24,865 nt of DNA from a virus. Each line of letters begins with the position of its first letter. Positions within the stretch are counted from its first letter, which is position 1. The notes below the pieces were generated by a model. It worked only from the letters and a program-made list of their open reading frames with translations. It was not told where the DNA came from and did no database searches. The stretch spans positions 1-24,865 of IMG/VR virus record IMGVR_UViG_3300032294_000891; one strand, 5' to 3'. A program made the translations under genes and the position numbers. Positions 1 to 6,675 of the stretch are shown here, one piece after another.

Positions 1-183
1 ATCGACTTCCGCATGGCACCGATAACACAGGGCCGCAATAAGGGCATCACTGCATTTAATTCCTCTACCCTTACCATCTCTAAGCTGATTACTATGCGCT
101 GCAACCACGGTACCGTCGGATATCCCACAGTGTTGACAAGGCAGTTCTCGTACAATTTCTAATAGCCTCTTATTTCTGTACAC
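1..183 (-). CDS. DUF1364-type phage nuclease, N-terminal part (cut by window edge)
   Basis: The first 61 codons are visible; the rest lies beyond the left edge. The translation has a zinc-finger/HNH-like layout: PCQHCG near residue 19, AAHSNQ near residue 33, a GKGRGIKC stretch, and CYRCHAEVD near residue 53. This order (Cys pair, AAHSNQ, GKG, C-x2-CH-x2-D) is what I know from the DUF1364 family of phage nucleases. The start is GTG: an in-frame TGA lies just upstream, and GAGG sits about six bases before the GTG. It overlaps the end of the winged-helix gene by 14 bases, as expected in this operon. Family assignment is by motif recognition; the active site cannot be confirmed on a fragment. 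Confidence 0.8.
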   Translation of the reverse strand, partial: MYRNKRLLEIVRELPCQHCGISDGTVVAAHSNQLRDGKGRGIKCSDALIAALCYRCHAEVD

Positions 184-433
184 AAAACCTCATCATTTCC
201 CGAATATGGTGCTCGGTTACTTGGTCTGATTCACTGCGTTTCATGTTGACAATATCTTTACCAGTAGGAACCCGCCAGCCTTTTTGATCTTTGATCGCCA
301 TGCTTTCTTCTGCCAACTGTATCAACAGTTTTTCAACGGTCTGAGCTGGTATCCCTACTTTAAACTCAGGGCTGGTGATCCCTGGGTTCTTGTACAGGTA
401 TGCCAGCACTTTCTTCTTTTTGTCCGTAATCAA
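170..433 (-). CDS. Small winged-helix-like protein
   Basis: 87 residues. Residues 5-55 read as a compact winged helix: a first helix KKVLAYLYKN, the turn PGITSPEF, a recognition-like helix PAQTVEKLLIQL, then a beta-hairpin ending in GWRVP. The start used is TTG, because no ATG allows the whole domain; a GGGG stretch lies 11 bases upstream, which is weak. The first 68 bases overlap the end of the preceding 55-codon gene in a different frame, so either a long overlap or a +1 frameshift fusion is possible. A later ATG (residue 45) would destroy the domain. The likely role is DNA binding in the operon; this is inference. Confidence 0.6.
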   Translation of the reverse strand: MITDKKKKVLAYLYKNPGITSPEFKVGIPAQTVEKLLIQLAEESMAIKDQKGWRVPTGKDIVNMKRSESDQVTEHHIREMMRFCVQK

Positions 434-533
434 AGTAAACTACCCCGTTTTCTAAAATTGTATATTTAGGAACAGCACCTCCAGCAAGACGCAACGCCAT
501 AATTGCCTCTTCAATCTCCTCTATCAAGCTCAT
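366..533 (-). CDS. Hypothetical 55-residue protein
   Basis: The product begins MSLIEEIEEAIMALRLAGG, an amphipathic helix, followed by a short beta-like stretch (YTILENGVVYFDYG) and a polar tail. AGGAGA precedes the ATG by about 11 bases, and this Shine-Dalgarno overlaps the stop of the upstream gene. The 3' part overlaps the winged-helix gene by 68 bases. No family recognised. The C-terminal 17 residues look less protein-like than the rest, so the useful part may be the first 38 residues. Confidence 0.55.
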   Translation of the reverse strand: MSLIEEIEEAIMALRLAGGAVPKYTILENGVVYFDYGQKEESAGIPVQEPRDHQP

Positions 534-547
534 AATGGCGTTATCTC

Positions 548-679
548 CTAGAAACAGTTAGTTACAGTACCGCAGGTGGTACAGGTCATCATTTTACCCC
601 CAACAATAATTGTTTGTGTTGTGCAAGCTAAGGCATAAGTTGAGGCTAAAAACAAAACAATGGCTACGATCTTTTTCAT
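548..679 (-). CDS. Small exported cysteine-rich protein
   Basis: 43 residues. An N-terminal signal peptide is clear: MKKIVAIVLFLASTYALA, then Cys 19. ALA-C resembles a signal peptidase I site more than a good lipobox, although lipidation of Cys 19 is not excluded. The mature part is about 25 residues with a CTTCG motif and a final Cys-Phe. AGGAG lies 6 bases before the ATG. It is predicted to act in the periplasm or at the inner membrane. A lysis, superinfection-exclusion or envelope role is a guess from the location only. Confidence 0.7.
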   Translation of the reverse strand: MKKIVAIVLFLASTYALACTTQTIIVGGKMMTCTTCGTVTNCF

Positions 680-688
680 TTAATTCTC

Positions 689-970
689 CTAGTAAGTATT
701 ACCCTTGCGTTTAACATTAAAGCCATTAGCTGGGTACGATCTAATGTCTCCACTCCAATCAACCATTACTCGCTCACCGCTAGTAGTCCAGCAACCCATG
801 ATGGTCTTGCCGTTATCTACATAGGAATAAGCAACAAACAGGTTTGAGTTTGGGCAAGTAACGCTAGTTAAAACAATCTTGCCGCCGCCCTGATTATTCA
901 TCTCAGCGATTACTTCTGCGTTTACGTTTAGGGACAATGCTAACAATGCCGCCATCAGTAGCTTTTTCAT
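689..970 (-). CDS. Small secreted protein with signal peptide
   Basis: 93 residues when started at MKKLLMAALLALSLNVNA, a textbook signal peptide with an AxA-like cleavage site (NVNA before EV). The start is chosen because GGAGG lies just upstream and the preceding in-frame residues do not fit a signal peptide. The mature protein has two cysteines (TCPN and GCWTT) that could form a disulfide, and ends in a basic tail. It is followed 9 bases later by the second exported mini-protein, so the two form an export pair. Its 5' end overlaps the previous gene by 68 bases in another frame. No family assigned. Confidence 0.75.
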   Translation of the reverse strand: MKKLLMAALLALSLNVNAEVIAEMNNQGGGKIVLTSVTCPNSNLFVAYSYVDNGKTIMGCWTTSGERVMVDWSGDIRSYPANGFNVKRKGNTY

Positions 971-1112
971 CCTTATCCTCCATAGCATCAATCATTTCGT
1001 CTGCAATCGCCCAGACGGATTTAGGCGTCCAACTATCTTTACTCATAATGGCTCCTGCTAATGCAAAGCCAGCAAACATAATACGGGTGTACTCCTTGTC
1101 ATCTTTGGTCAT
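903..1112 (-). CDS. Small conserved phage-type hypothetical protein
   Basis: 69 residues. The core (YTRIMFAGFALAGAIMSKDSWTP followed by an acidic helix) resembles many short phage proteins that carry AGFALAG and a helical Asp/Glu-rich half. AGGAGA precedes the ATG by five bases, and the start overlaps the stop of the previous gene as ATGA. The tail is strongly basic (KRKRRSNR). Function unknown. Confidence 0.7.
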   Translation of the reverse strand: MTKDDKEYTRIMFAGFALAGAIMSKDSWTPKSVWAIADEMIDAMEDKDEKATDGGIVSIVPKRKRRSNR

Positions 1113-1327
1113 TGGATCTCCTGATTCTGTAGGGAATGCTCTAGATCATAGACCTCATCCATGCAACTCATAAAGGCGTCCTTAGACATATGGCAATTGT
1201 TGGCAATCACCGCCGTTAAATATGAAGTAACCATAAATGAATTTTTAAAAGACAAATTATGTTGGTTTAATAATTCGTGCATTTCATTCATCAGTGCAAT
1301 CGTTTCTGGCGATGGGGTTATTTCCAT
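1109..1327 (-). CDS. Hypothetical protein, 72 residues
   Basis: An all-helical short protein with several Met and His residues and no motif I recognise. Its ATG directly precedes the previous gene's TAA stop region, and its own stop overlaps the next ATG as ATGA, so it is translationally coupled on both sides. That packing is the main evidence that it is real. Confidence 0.65.
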   Translation of the reverse strand: MEITPSPETIALMNEMHELLNQHNLSFKNSFMVTSYLTAVIANNCHMSKDAFMSCMDEVYDLEHSLQNQEIQ

Positions 1328-1600
1328 TTAAGCCTCCAATTGTTCAATTTGATCCGTCAAAATGTCTGCTAAGGGTTTACCCTTAATAGCAATCATCTCG
1401 GCTTCTTTGCAATCTTTAATAACCCGGCAAGCCTCCCGTAGACCTTTATTAAACCCACTGTTAAAAGAATCATTGTCTTCCAAGGCCATAATCAGGGCGT
1501 CCCGAATAAATGCGGATGCCTTGCGGTTCTTGGCTTTCTTCTTTAACTTTGCAATCTGTTCCTGGGGTAGGTACAGACTATATGGAATTAATTTTTCCAT
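1328..1600 (-). CDS. Ribbon-helix-helix (CopG-like) protein
   Basis: 90 residues. The N-terminal half has the ribbon-helix-helix pattern: a short beta strand (IPYSLYLP), helix 1 (QEQIAKLKKKAKNR), a turn with KASAFIRDALIMAL as helix 2, then a helical C-terminal extension. Proteins of this size usually bind operator DNA as dimers. It overlaps the preceding gene by 13 bases. One of the four copies of the 12-bp AGGGTAAACCCT motif lies inside this gene. Target unknown; autoregulation is possible but not shown. Confidence 0.65.
   Translation of the reverse strand: MEKLIPYSLYLPQEQIAKLKKKAKNRKASAFIRDALIMALEDNDSFNSGFNKGLREACRVIKDCKEAEMIAIKGKPLADILTDQIEQLEA
1372..1383 (-). repeat. 12-bp motif AGGGTAAACCCT, copy 1
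   Basis: AGGGT-AA-ACCCT, flanked by TTA on both sides. Exact copies at 9334, 15289 and 18765. Confidence 0.6.
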
Positions 1601-1995
1601 TCTCTAAACTCCCGTAGTATTTTATTTAATGCTATCTGTGCATCTTGGTTATCTTTTAGCTCGCGCCTAGAATCAATGTTGAGATACGCCTTTAACCATT
1701 CGGTAGTGGCTTCCTCATTTGTTTCTAATAACAAACCCTGTTCGTATAGAAATTCCCAGAACTGCGGATCTCGGCACAACATACCAGCAGCCGAGATATG
1801 CTTATTAACTGGCTCCCGTTGCATGGGCGTCTCGTCGTCGTTCAAACGAACCATAACTACCATATACCGCGCACCCACAAAATCACGGATTAATTCTTCT
1901 GGCAAGTCGTCAGGATGGATTGCTAAAGACATCACAATGCCATCCTTGGTTTGTTTTAGGGCAACCTTCTTGCCTTCAAATTGACTTGTTTCCAT
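1588..1995 (-). CDS. Conserved phage hypothetical protein
   Basis: 135 residues. It has an N-terminal beta-rich half (GKKVALKQTKDGIVMSLAI, then a long hydrophobic strand ARYMVVMVRL) followed by a helical half containing DPQFWEFL. I associate this arrangement with uncharacterised single-domain proteins beside ERF recombination genes, but cannot name a family with certainty. It starts on the last base of the upstream stop region, so it is coupled to the coiled-coil gene before it. A recombination-accessory role is inferred only from position. Confidence 0.65.
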   Translation of the reverse strand: METSQFEGKKVALKQTKDGIVMSLAIHPDDLPEELIRDFVGARYMVVMVRLNDDETPMQREPVNKHISAAGMLCRDPQFWEFLYEQGLLLETNEEATTEWLKAYLNIDSRRELKDNQDAQIALNKILREFREWKN

Positions 1996-2276
1996 CAGAA
2001 TGGCAGCTCGCCGTCTTGGATCCTACGATTCTTTGCCATTTCCTCATAGAGTCTGTTTTCTAGATAGCAGATGATTGCATTCTTGTTCTTATTCTGAACA
2101 TAGGAACTAGTGCTTTCACCTTCGTAATGTTCACAAGCCTGACGATAAGAAGCAATTTCTTCGTTAAGATCGGCAATTAATCCCTCCAAACGCTCAACCT
2201 CTTTCATTTCTTTGGATAGGGCTTCTTGTAGATTCTTGGCTAGGTTTTCCCAGTCCACTTTCTTTAAATGTCCCAT
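1995..2276 (-). CDS. Coiled-coil hypothetical protein
   Basis: 93 residues, mostly a heptad-like helix (LAKNLQEALSKEMKEVERL continuing to IASYRQ), then a polar linker and a second helix. No catalytic motif. It overlaps the preceding DUF736-like gene by 13 bases. Probably a small structural or adaptor protein; function unknown. Confidence 0.6.
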   Translation of the reverse strand: MGHLKKVDWENLAKNLQEALSKEMKEVERLEGLIADLNEEIASYRQACEHYEGESTSSYVQNKNKNAIICYLENRLYEEMAKNRRIQDGELPF

Positions 2277-2527
2277 TCGTCTTTCTCCTGTGATTTAGGT
2301 GCTGCGTCTTTTTCATATGTGTTAACAGATACCGATAGGAATCGATTGCCAGACTTTGATTCTTTTTTCCAAGCAGATAGCTTGATAACAATTAAGTCTT
2401 CATCAGTCTTCTCCATGAGACTTTTAAGATACGCCCGCTCAATCTTGATATCACCAAAGAAGTCTGGTGACTTATCTGATTTTCTAATTGTTGATGGTAT
2501 TAAACTGCCAGTATTTGGATATTCCAT
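2264..2527 (-). CDS. DUF736-like small protein, possible ssDNA-binding accessory
   Basis: 87 residues. The pattern NTGSLIP near the start, SPDFFGDIKI at about 20, and a C-terminal SAWKKESKSGNRFLSVSV strand pair matches the layout of DUF736-like proteins (a small beta sandwich with a GWxK-type strand). The tail is acidic (SQEKDEWDI), as in single-strand DNA-binding proteins that recruit partners. It lies directly downstream of the ERF gene. An SSB-like or annealing-cofactor role is inference; the family match is moderate. Confidence 0.6.
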   Translation of the reverse strand: MEYPNTGSLIPSTIRKSDKSPDFFGDIKIERAYLKSLMEKTDEDLIVIKLSAWKKESKSGNRFLSVSVNTYEKDAAPKSQEKDEWDI

Positions 2528-2536
2528 TATTGCTCC

Positions 2537-3223
2537 TTACGTTAAAGAATTTTTAGTTTTAGAAAAGTTTGACATCATGTCTGCATAAAACACTTCGTCC
2601 AATGATTTAGCTTTATCAAAGATGACACGGTTGACCTTGAAGATAGTCTTCACATCGTCGGGCTTGGTTGCCATCTGCAATAATGCATCGGCTCCAGACC
2701 GCAGTGTTTCTAACCAGGCTTTGGGGTCAGCGTTGTCCTCTAAGGCAATCTGCCATGGCTCGGATACCTGAAGCGGTGTATTTTCTACCTTGGCCTTAAC
2801 TGGCTTCAAATTAATGGTCAAGGGTTCAGGCTTTTTTGCTGGTTCAGATCCTCCCATAGTAGCGTCTAAGGCATCGTGTTCTACGATCTCAAAGGCGTTA
2901 GTCCATAGGTACCGGCGTAGATAAGTCTGCACCGCACCAAGGTTCTGAACATCATGGCATCCTTTGAGCGCAGCAGAACTCATTGGCGAGGTAAACATAA
3001 TGGATGTGCCGTCCTCTACATCCGTGATCTGGAGATACGCCATATGCTCTGTAAACGACACAGCTCCACACAGACCCATATCATTGCAGATGGTCTGAAT
3101 TGCTGGGAGAAAGTCTCCTAGCTCAAAGTACTCGTAGCCAGCAAACTTGTTCTTGCCAGACTTGGATAGCTTGGTTCCTTGTAACTTGATCCTTGCTTGT
3201 TGTAATTTTTTATAAACACTCAT
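2537..3223 (-). CDS. erf: ERF-family single-strand annealing protein
   Basis: 228 residues, typical for the ERF superfamily. The conserved domain spans about residues 3-125: YKKLQQARIKL, the loop LSKSGKNKFAGYEYFEL, then CNDMGL, a beta strand pair around ITDVEDGTSI, and the signature QNLGAVQTYLRRYLW that ERF proteins share. The C-terminal 90 residues are a variable linker and helices. ERF proteins anneal complementary single strands in phage recombination and genome circularisation. The neighbours support this: a PD-(D/E)XK nuclease upstream and an SSB-like protein downstream in the same operon, and a RusA resolvase across the divergent promoter. The ATG overlaps the stop of the DUF3310 gene. 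Confidence 0.92.
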   Translation of the reverse strand: MSVYKKLQQARIKLQGTKLSKSGKNKFAGYEYFELGDFLPAIQTICNDMGLCGAVSFTEHMAYLQITDVEDGTSIMFTSPMSSAALKGCHDVQNLGAVQTYLRRYLWTNAFEIVEHDALDATMGGSEPAKKPEPLTINLKPVKAKVENTPLQVSEPWQIALEDNADPKAWLETLRSGADALLQMATKPDDVKTIFKVNRVIFDKAKSLDEVFYADMMSNFSKTKNSLT

Positions 3224-3438
3224 TATTGCTCCTTGTTAAGTTCAACTTCAATCAACTTCTCTAGATAGTGCGCCGCCTTTCTCAGGTCTTCTACACCACC
3301 CTTTTGCTTCCAACGAGACACGTATTTAATTACGTTTCCCTCTAGATACCCTATGTTGTTTGCCACTATGTAATCCCATGTCTGTATCGGCTTTAGTGCG
3401 TAGTGACTTCCGCCCACTTGATTTTGGTTTGCGCTCAC
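3223..3438 (-). CDS. DUF3310 protein
   Basis: 71 residues from a GTG start. The domain begins VGGSHYALKPIQTWDY and continues with GYLEGNVIKYVSRWKQKGG and LRKAAHYLEKLIE, the DUF3310 signature (HY..., GN.IKY..R...K, DL.KA..YL). GTG is preferred over the ATG seven codons earlier because AGGAGA lies ten bases before the GTG, inside that extension. DUF3310 genes are very common in phages and sometimes annotated as nucleotide-kinase-like; no biochemical role is established. It overlaps the preceding gene by 113 bases in another frame, which is long. Confidence 0.85.
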   Translation of the reverse strand: MSANQNQVGGSHYALKPIQTWDYIVANNIGYLEGNVIKYVSRWKQKGGVEDLRKAAHYLEKLIEVELNKEQ

Positions 3439-3586
3439 GTTTTGCTTTCTCCTGTTCAATGTACTGTTTCAAAATTGAGATCATTCCTTCTTGAATCAAA
3501 AACTCCATACCTTCTTTATTAAAGGTCACTACTGCATCAGCAGAACCGTCTGGGTTCTCTTTAATTACTTTTAATTGGATTTCCAT
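3326..3586 (-). CDS. Small hypothetical protein (MEIQLKV... type)
   Basis: 86 residues. The first 50 residues form a coherent alpha/beta unit: strand MEIQLKVIKE, hairpin NPDGSADAVVTF, then a long helix EGMEFLIQEGMISILKQYI. This short pattern is frequent in phage early regions. The last 36 residues are highly basic and overlap DUF3310 in another frame, so they may be constrained mainly by that gene. Start overlaps the upstream stop by 16 bases. Function unknown. Confidence 0.65.
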   Translation of the reverse strand: MEIQLKVIKENPDGSADAVVTFNKEGMEFLIQEGMISILKQYIEQEKAKRERKPKSSGRKSLRTKADTDMGLHSGKQHRVSRGKRN

Positions 3587-3840
3587 CTTTTCCCTTTAAT
3601 GTTGTGTGCCTTTTCAATCAATCTTACAAACTCATACAAGTTATCTGTTTGCGTATAGATCTTGTCAATTTGATCTTTAGTCAACGGATCTTGTGTTTCT
3701 GTGCAATACCGTAAAGAACTAACAATCTTTCTAAACGGCTCGCGCATATCCTCGTTATGCCAATTCAATTCGTCAATACTTGGGATAGAACTATCTGGCT
3801 CTACTTGAATCCAATGCCCTGTCCAATCACGATTGTTCAT
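3571..3840 (-). CDS. Hypothetical protein, 89 residues
   Basis: It starts MNNRDWTGHWIQVEPD; this ATG is selected because it overlaps the nuclease stop as ATGA, which implies translational coupling. Further upstream starts would only extend into the nuclease gene. It is rich in Trp, Asp and Glu, with a helical second half (QTDNLYEFVRLIEKAH). No family recognised. Being coupled to the nuclease, it may be an accessory, but nothing in the sequence shows that. Confidence 0.6.
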   Translation of the reverse strand: MNNRDWTGHWIQVEPDSSIPSIDELNWHNEDMREPFRKIVSSLRYCTETQDPLTKDQIDKIYTQTDNLYEFVRLIEKAHNIKGKRWKSN

Positions 3841-4712
3841 TCTTGCTCTTTTAAATACTCTTGATACTGGTTGCACCATTGACTGACGGGGCAGAAGTTT
3901 GCGCAACGGGTGCGCTCGCCTGGTCTAGTCTCCACATAAAATCCTTTGCCCATCTTCTCTACTGCGTCATCGGCTTCTTCTCTGGTGTCGTGGAGGGATT
4001 TGGCTCTGACGGCGCCTTCCTTTTTGACGGCGTATACCGCAGCTTTTTCCCAGCATTCGGCAGGTGTACAAGGTGAAATTTCTTCTCCAGTCTCCGTTGC
4101 GAATAGGGCTTCGGAGTGGGCGTGAATGCGCTCACGGATGTATCTTTCACGCTGTTCCATACTCCATAAAGGAACATCCAAGACCGCCACAGCAGCCTCT
4201 GGGTAGCCAGCACGGCTCTGAGCATCCCTTCGATTCCAATCACGAACAATAGCCACAATCTTGACCTTAGTGACTGGGATTTGCTTAACTGTTTCCACAA
4301 GCCAAGCATAGACATTGAGCTGTTGTTCCCATTCAATCTTTTCATTCATTACCCCCCATGCACCAACGGTTTTATAGTCATTGATCTCAATGCCATCGTC
4401 GTGGACGATCTGCAAATCAATCGCTCCTGAAAGGCGCCAGCCATCCATCTCAGCATGGATTCTCTGCTCTACGATATGGTTAGCGTCTTTGCCTTGCTCC
4501 AAGACATGGTGTACCGCAGAACCAAATACAGACCAGATCATATCGGACACATCGGTCTCTATCTGATCGTCATACTTAGCCTTGAGTTGCACAATCCTTG
4601 GACTGTTCAAGAGTTCAGTAACCGATAGGTGTGCCTTACCCTTGCTGTAAGTTGGTCTCTCAACTATGTTGAGAAAGGTTTGTGGTAGTCCAAACTTATT
4701 TGTGATTTTCAC
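3837..4712 (-). CDS. PD-(D/E)XK phage exonuclease (RecB/Cas4-like)
   Basis: 291 residues. Nuclease motifs are visible in order: GSAVHHVLEQ (His 68/69), the GAID aspartate (Asp 99), IEINDYKT (Asp 112, Lys 114) and EQQLNVYAWL (Gln 131). This is the RecB-type PD-(D/E)XK arrangement. Two cysteine groups follow near the C-terminus, PCTPAEC and RCANFCPVSQWC; the latter resembles the tail of nucleases with an iron-sulfur or zinc knot, though no N-terminal partner cysteine is present. The likely role is 5'-3' resection to give ssDNA for the ERF protein downstream. It overlaps a small upstream gene by 17 bases. Confidence 0.9.
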   Translation of the reverse strand: MKITNKFGLPQTFLNIVERPTYSKGKAHLSVTELLNSPRIVQLKAKYDDQIETDVSDMIWSVFGSAVHHVLEQGKDANHIVEQRIHAEMDGWRLSGAIDLQIVHDDGIEINDYKTVGAWGVMNEKIEWEQQLNVYAWLVETVKQIPVTKVKIVAIVRDWNRRDAQSRAGYPEAAVAVLDVPLWSMEQRERYIRERIHAHSEALFATETGEEISPCTPAECWEKAAVYAVKKEGAVRAKSLHDTREEADDAVEKMGKGFYVETRPGERTRCANFCPVSQWCNQYQEYLKEQE

Positions 4713-4866
4713 GTTTTCCTCTTATCCACTGTTTTACTTGTATTGCCGCAATGATGATCTCATCTGCCATCTTTTCTGCTTCATCTAGTTTACTACCAAG
4801 CAACAGATTGTGCAATTTCTTTTCACCTGTTTTAATTGTAAGTATATCTTCTGCGTAATCAATCAT
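4696..4866 (-). CDS. Small hypothetical protein, 56 residues
   Basis: A helical peptide: MIDYAEDILTIKTGEKKLHN, then a second helix with LDEAEKMADEIIIAA and a basic tail. An AGGGA site lies five bases before the ATG. It overlaps the nuclease start by 17 bases. No family recognised; the coupling suggests co-expression with the nuclease. Confidence 0.6.
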   Translation of the reverse strand: MIDYAEDILTIKTGEKKLHNLLLGSKLDEAEKMADEIIIAAIQVKQWIRGKRENHK

Positions 4867-4875
4867 GGTATTCCC

Positions 4876-5022
4876 TTATTTAGTTGCTAATATGTAAAGT
4901 CCAACATTGCTAAATGCGTATCCGCTATATACCACCGCCATAGGCAAGTTTCCTTTTACGCCTTGCTCTATGGCAATGTATGCATAGATAAGCCCAGTAA
5001 CGATAATTAACCAGGAGCTCAT
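4876..5022 (-). CDS. Two-segment mini membrane protein, 48 residues
   Basis: Two hydrophobic segments (SSWLIIVTGLIYAYIAI and a second around MAVVYSGYAFSNVGLYILA) joined by a GVKGN loop. I recognise this as a recurring short phage membrane protein type with a conserved YAFGNVGLY-like second segment. The ATG overlaps the stop of the glycosyltransferase as ATGA. It could anchor or assist the glycosyltransferase at the inner membrane; this is inference. Confidence 0.7.
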   Translation of the reverse strand: MSSWLIIVTGLIYAYIAIEQGVKGNLPMAVVYSGYAFSNVGLYILATK

Positions 5023-5783
5023 GCTCTGGGCAATTCACCGCTAAAGTTATATGTACCACTGTGCGTTAGCTTTGCCCAAGGCGCTGCGTATACATGAAAT
5101 CCATGCGAGCGGGCTAATTTGCAGAAGTGATAATCCTCAGACAGCAATCGGTTTGTTTCTTCGTCAATGCTGGTATCAAAGAACTCATGGAGTATAGACT
5201 TCTTGGGATTCGTCTCAACAGTTAAATGCATGTCATTGGTATAGGTAGGCACAAATTGTTTAAGGTGCTCAAATACTTCGCGCTTAATCAGCATAAATCC
5301 TGTGCCACCATTGGCAATTTCCATAGGCTGATTGATAGACCCTTGCTGTTCCTGAACATTGCCAACTAAGTTAACGACAAACGCCCCAGTCCAACGGTGT
5401 AATTCATCTGCTGGCACACCGTCTTTGACCGCAGATGCCACTGACGGCCAATTGATTTCTTTCTTTGGATACAGACCGCAGATAATATCCTTATCGGCAT
5501 TTAACATCCGCACAATGTCTTCTGGATTAAATGTAATATCCGCATCAATAAACATGAGGTGCGTGGAATCTGTAGCTAGGAAGTCATCGGTCAATCTGTT
5601 GCGAGCCCTAGTAATTAAGGACTCATTCTGCATATAGCCGTAGTACATCTGTACATTGTTATTAGAAAATACTTGGACTGAACTTAGCATGCCCATGGCG
5701 TAACCGCCGGTACATAATCCACCATACATTGGCGTTGCAATAAATACTTTTGATTTTGGTTTGTCAGTCACTTTGCTCTCCAT
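5019..5783 (-). CDS. GT-A-fold glycosyltransferase-like protein
   Basis: 254 residues. The N-terminal strand FIATPMYGG is followed by the ITRARNRL segment (about 57-64), the acidic HLMFIDADITF motif (Asp 80, Asp 82, a DxD for metal and sugar nucleotide), then ICGLYPKK and GTGFMLIKREVF around residue 165. These are the features of phage-borne GT-A enzymes that transfer sugar from nucleotide sugars. The start overlaps the upstream glycosyltransferase by 16 bases; its Shine-Dalgarno is weak, so it is probably coupled. The acceptor (host surface glycan, virion protein or modified DNA) cannot be read from the sequence. Confidence 0.8.
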   Translation of the reverse strand: MESKVTDKPKSKVFIATPMYGGLCTGGYAMGMLSSVQVFSNNNVQMYYGYMQNESLITRARNRLTDDFLATDSTHLMFIDADITFNPEDIVRMLNADKDIICGLYPKKEINWPSVASAVKDGVPADELHRWTGAFVVNLVGNVQEQQGSINQPMEIANGGTGFMLIKREVFEHLKQFVPTYTNDMHLTVETNPKKSILHEFFDTSIDEETNRLLSEDYHFCKLARSHGFHVYAAPWAKLTHSGTYNFSGELPRA

Positions 5784-6505
5784 GGAAAATTGCCGTTATA
5801 AAGTTTATTCATGTGTTCATTACCTTCTTTAAAAAATATTTCCGCATCAGGACGGATTCTGTAGTTCACTGTATAAAGTCCAGTGCAACCATAACTATAA
5901 AAGTCCTTAACCGTAGACACCGCCACCCTAGATAACAATCTGTCAGTCCAGTAGTAATCGGTCTGTAAGGTGCTATTGATCTTCATTAGGAATTCTGTCT
6001 TAAAACAATAACAGTTCATATCAACTAGGTTAATGTTCTTCCAGCTTGCAAAGATCCCAAGGCTATCGCAGTCGTCGTTAAATAGGTAGTTGCCTTCCTG
6101 GTTGACACATTTGCGCAAGCTATAACACCACTCATGTTCCCGTTCTGGCATGTCAAACATACTGAGCATGGTTTCTACATGATTGGGATCAAACCAATTG
6201 TCCTCATCCAAGAACAAAACATGCTCGGCATTAACTAGATTAGATATGCCAGCATAGACTCGATTACCAAAGAATTTGACTCCATCCTTCTTGCTCCAAT
6301 GGTTATTGGGTTTGCCCGTATTCTCTGGCAGTAGGATGATCTTCTTGTTGGTATACTGCCTAGCCCAAATCATCTCAGCAGCCTTCTCTGCATGCTCTGC
6401 GCCATCAATCACGATCCAGTGCTCGCAGGGTTGACCCTCGGTGGAGTCCATAGCCTGAGCCAAGAAAGGCGTTCCCGTTGTAGGGGTTATGACTACTGCG
6501 CTCAT
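5768..6505 (-). CDS. Glycosyltransferase-like protein, GT-A fold
   Basis: 245 residues from MSAVVITPTTGTPFL, a typical first strand of GT2-type enzymes. The acidic motif is VLFLDEDNWFDP (Asp 100 to Asp 102), with HWIVIDGAEH upstream and a Trp/Tyr-rich acceptor half. The ATG is chosen over a GTG six codons earlier because AAGGA lies inside that extension at a proper distance, and the ATG overlaps the preceding stop as ATGA. It forms a pair with the downstream glycosyltransferase. Probable function: sugar transfer by a soluble or peripheral enzyme; the substrate is unknown. Confidence 0.78.
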   Translation of the reverse strand: MSAVVITPTTGTPFLAQAMDSTEGQPCEHWIVIDGAEHAEKAAEMIWARQYTNKKIILLPENTGKPNNHWSKKDGVKFFGNRVYAGISNLVNAEHVLFLDEDNWFDPNHVETMLSMFDMPEREHEWCYSLRKCVNQEGNYLFNDDCDSLGIFASWKNINLVDMNCYCFKTEFLMKINSTLQTDYYWTDRLLSRVAVSTVKDFYSYGCTGLYTVNYRIRPDAEIFFKEGNEHMNKLYNGNFPWRAK

Positions 6506-6675
6506 TTTTGAATCCTTTCCCACAGCTCAGACAACGGCATCCCTTTAATCTCTTTCCATCCAATGTGTACGCAGGCATACATAATGAACAGAAAAAAACT
6601 AAACACCGCAGCAAATATCAGCACCGCAAAGGTAGCCAAAAACAAAGCAAATAAATTTAGCATTGTGACGATCAT
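6502..6675 (-). CDS. Single-pass mini membrane protein, 57 residues
   Basis: One long hydrophobic stretch (residues 5-35, LNLFALFLATFAVLIFAAVF and onward), then a short cytoplasmic-like tail HIGWKEIKGMPLSELWERIQK. AGGAAGAA stands directly before the ATG. Both ends are coupled by ATGA: to the methyltransferase upstream and the glycosyltransferase downstream. It is likely a membrane anchor or partner for this cassette; no family known. Confidence 0.7.
   Translation of the reverse strand: MIVTMLNLFALFLATFAVLIFAAVFSFFLFIMYACVHIGWKEIKGMPLSELWERIQK

Noticed and set aside
2268-2588. 106-codon plus-strand ORF in the left operon
   Set aside because: Antisense to the DUF736-like gene; its sequence is explained by the opposite strand, and all neighbours are leftward.
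3959-4345. 128-codon frame inside the nuclease gene, same strand
   Set aside because: Lies wholly in the PD-(D/E)XK gene; unlike the methyltransferase case it has no clear ribosome site and no domain-like sequence.
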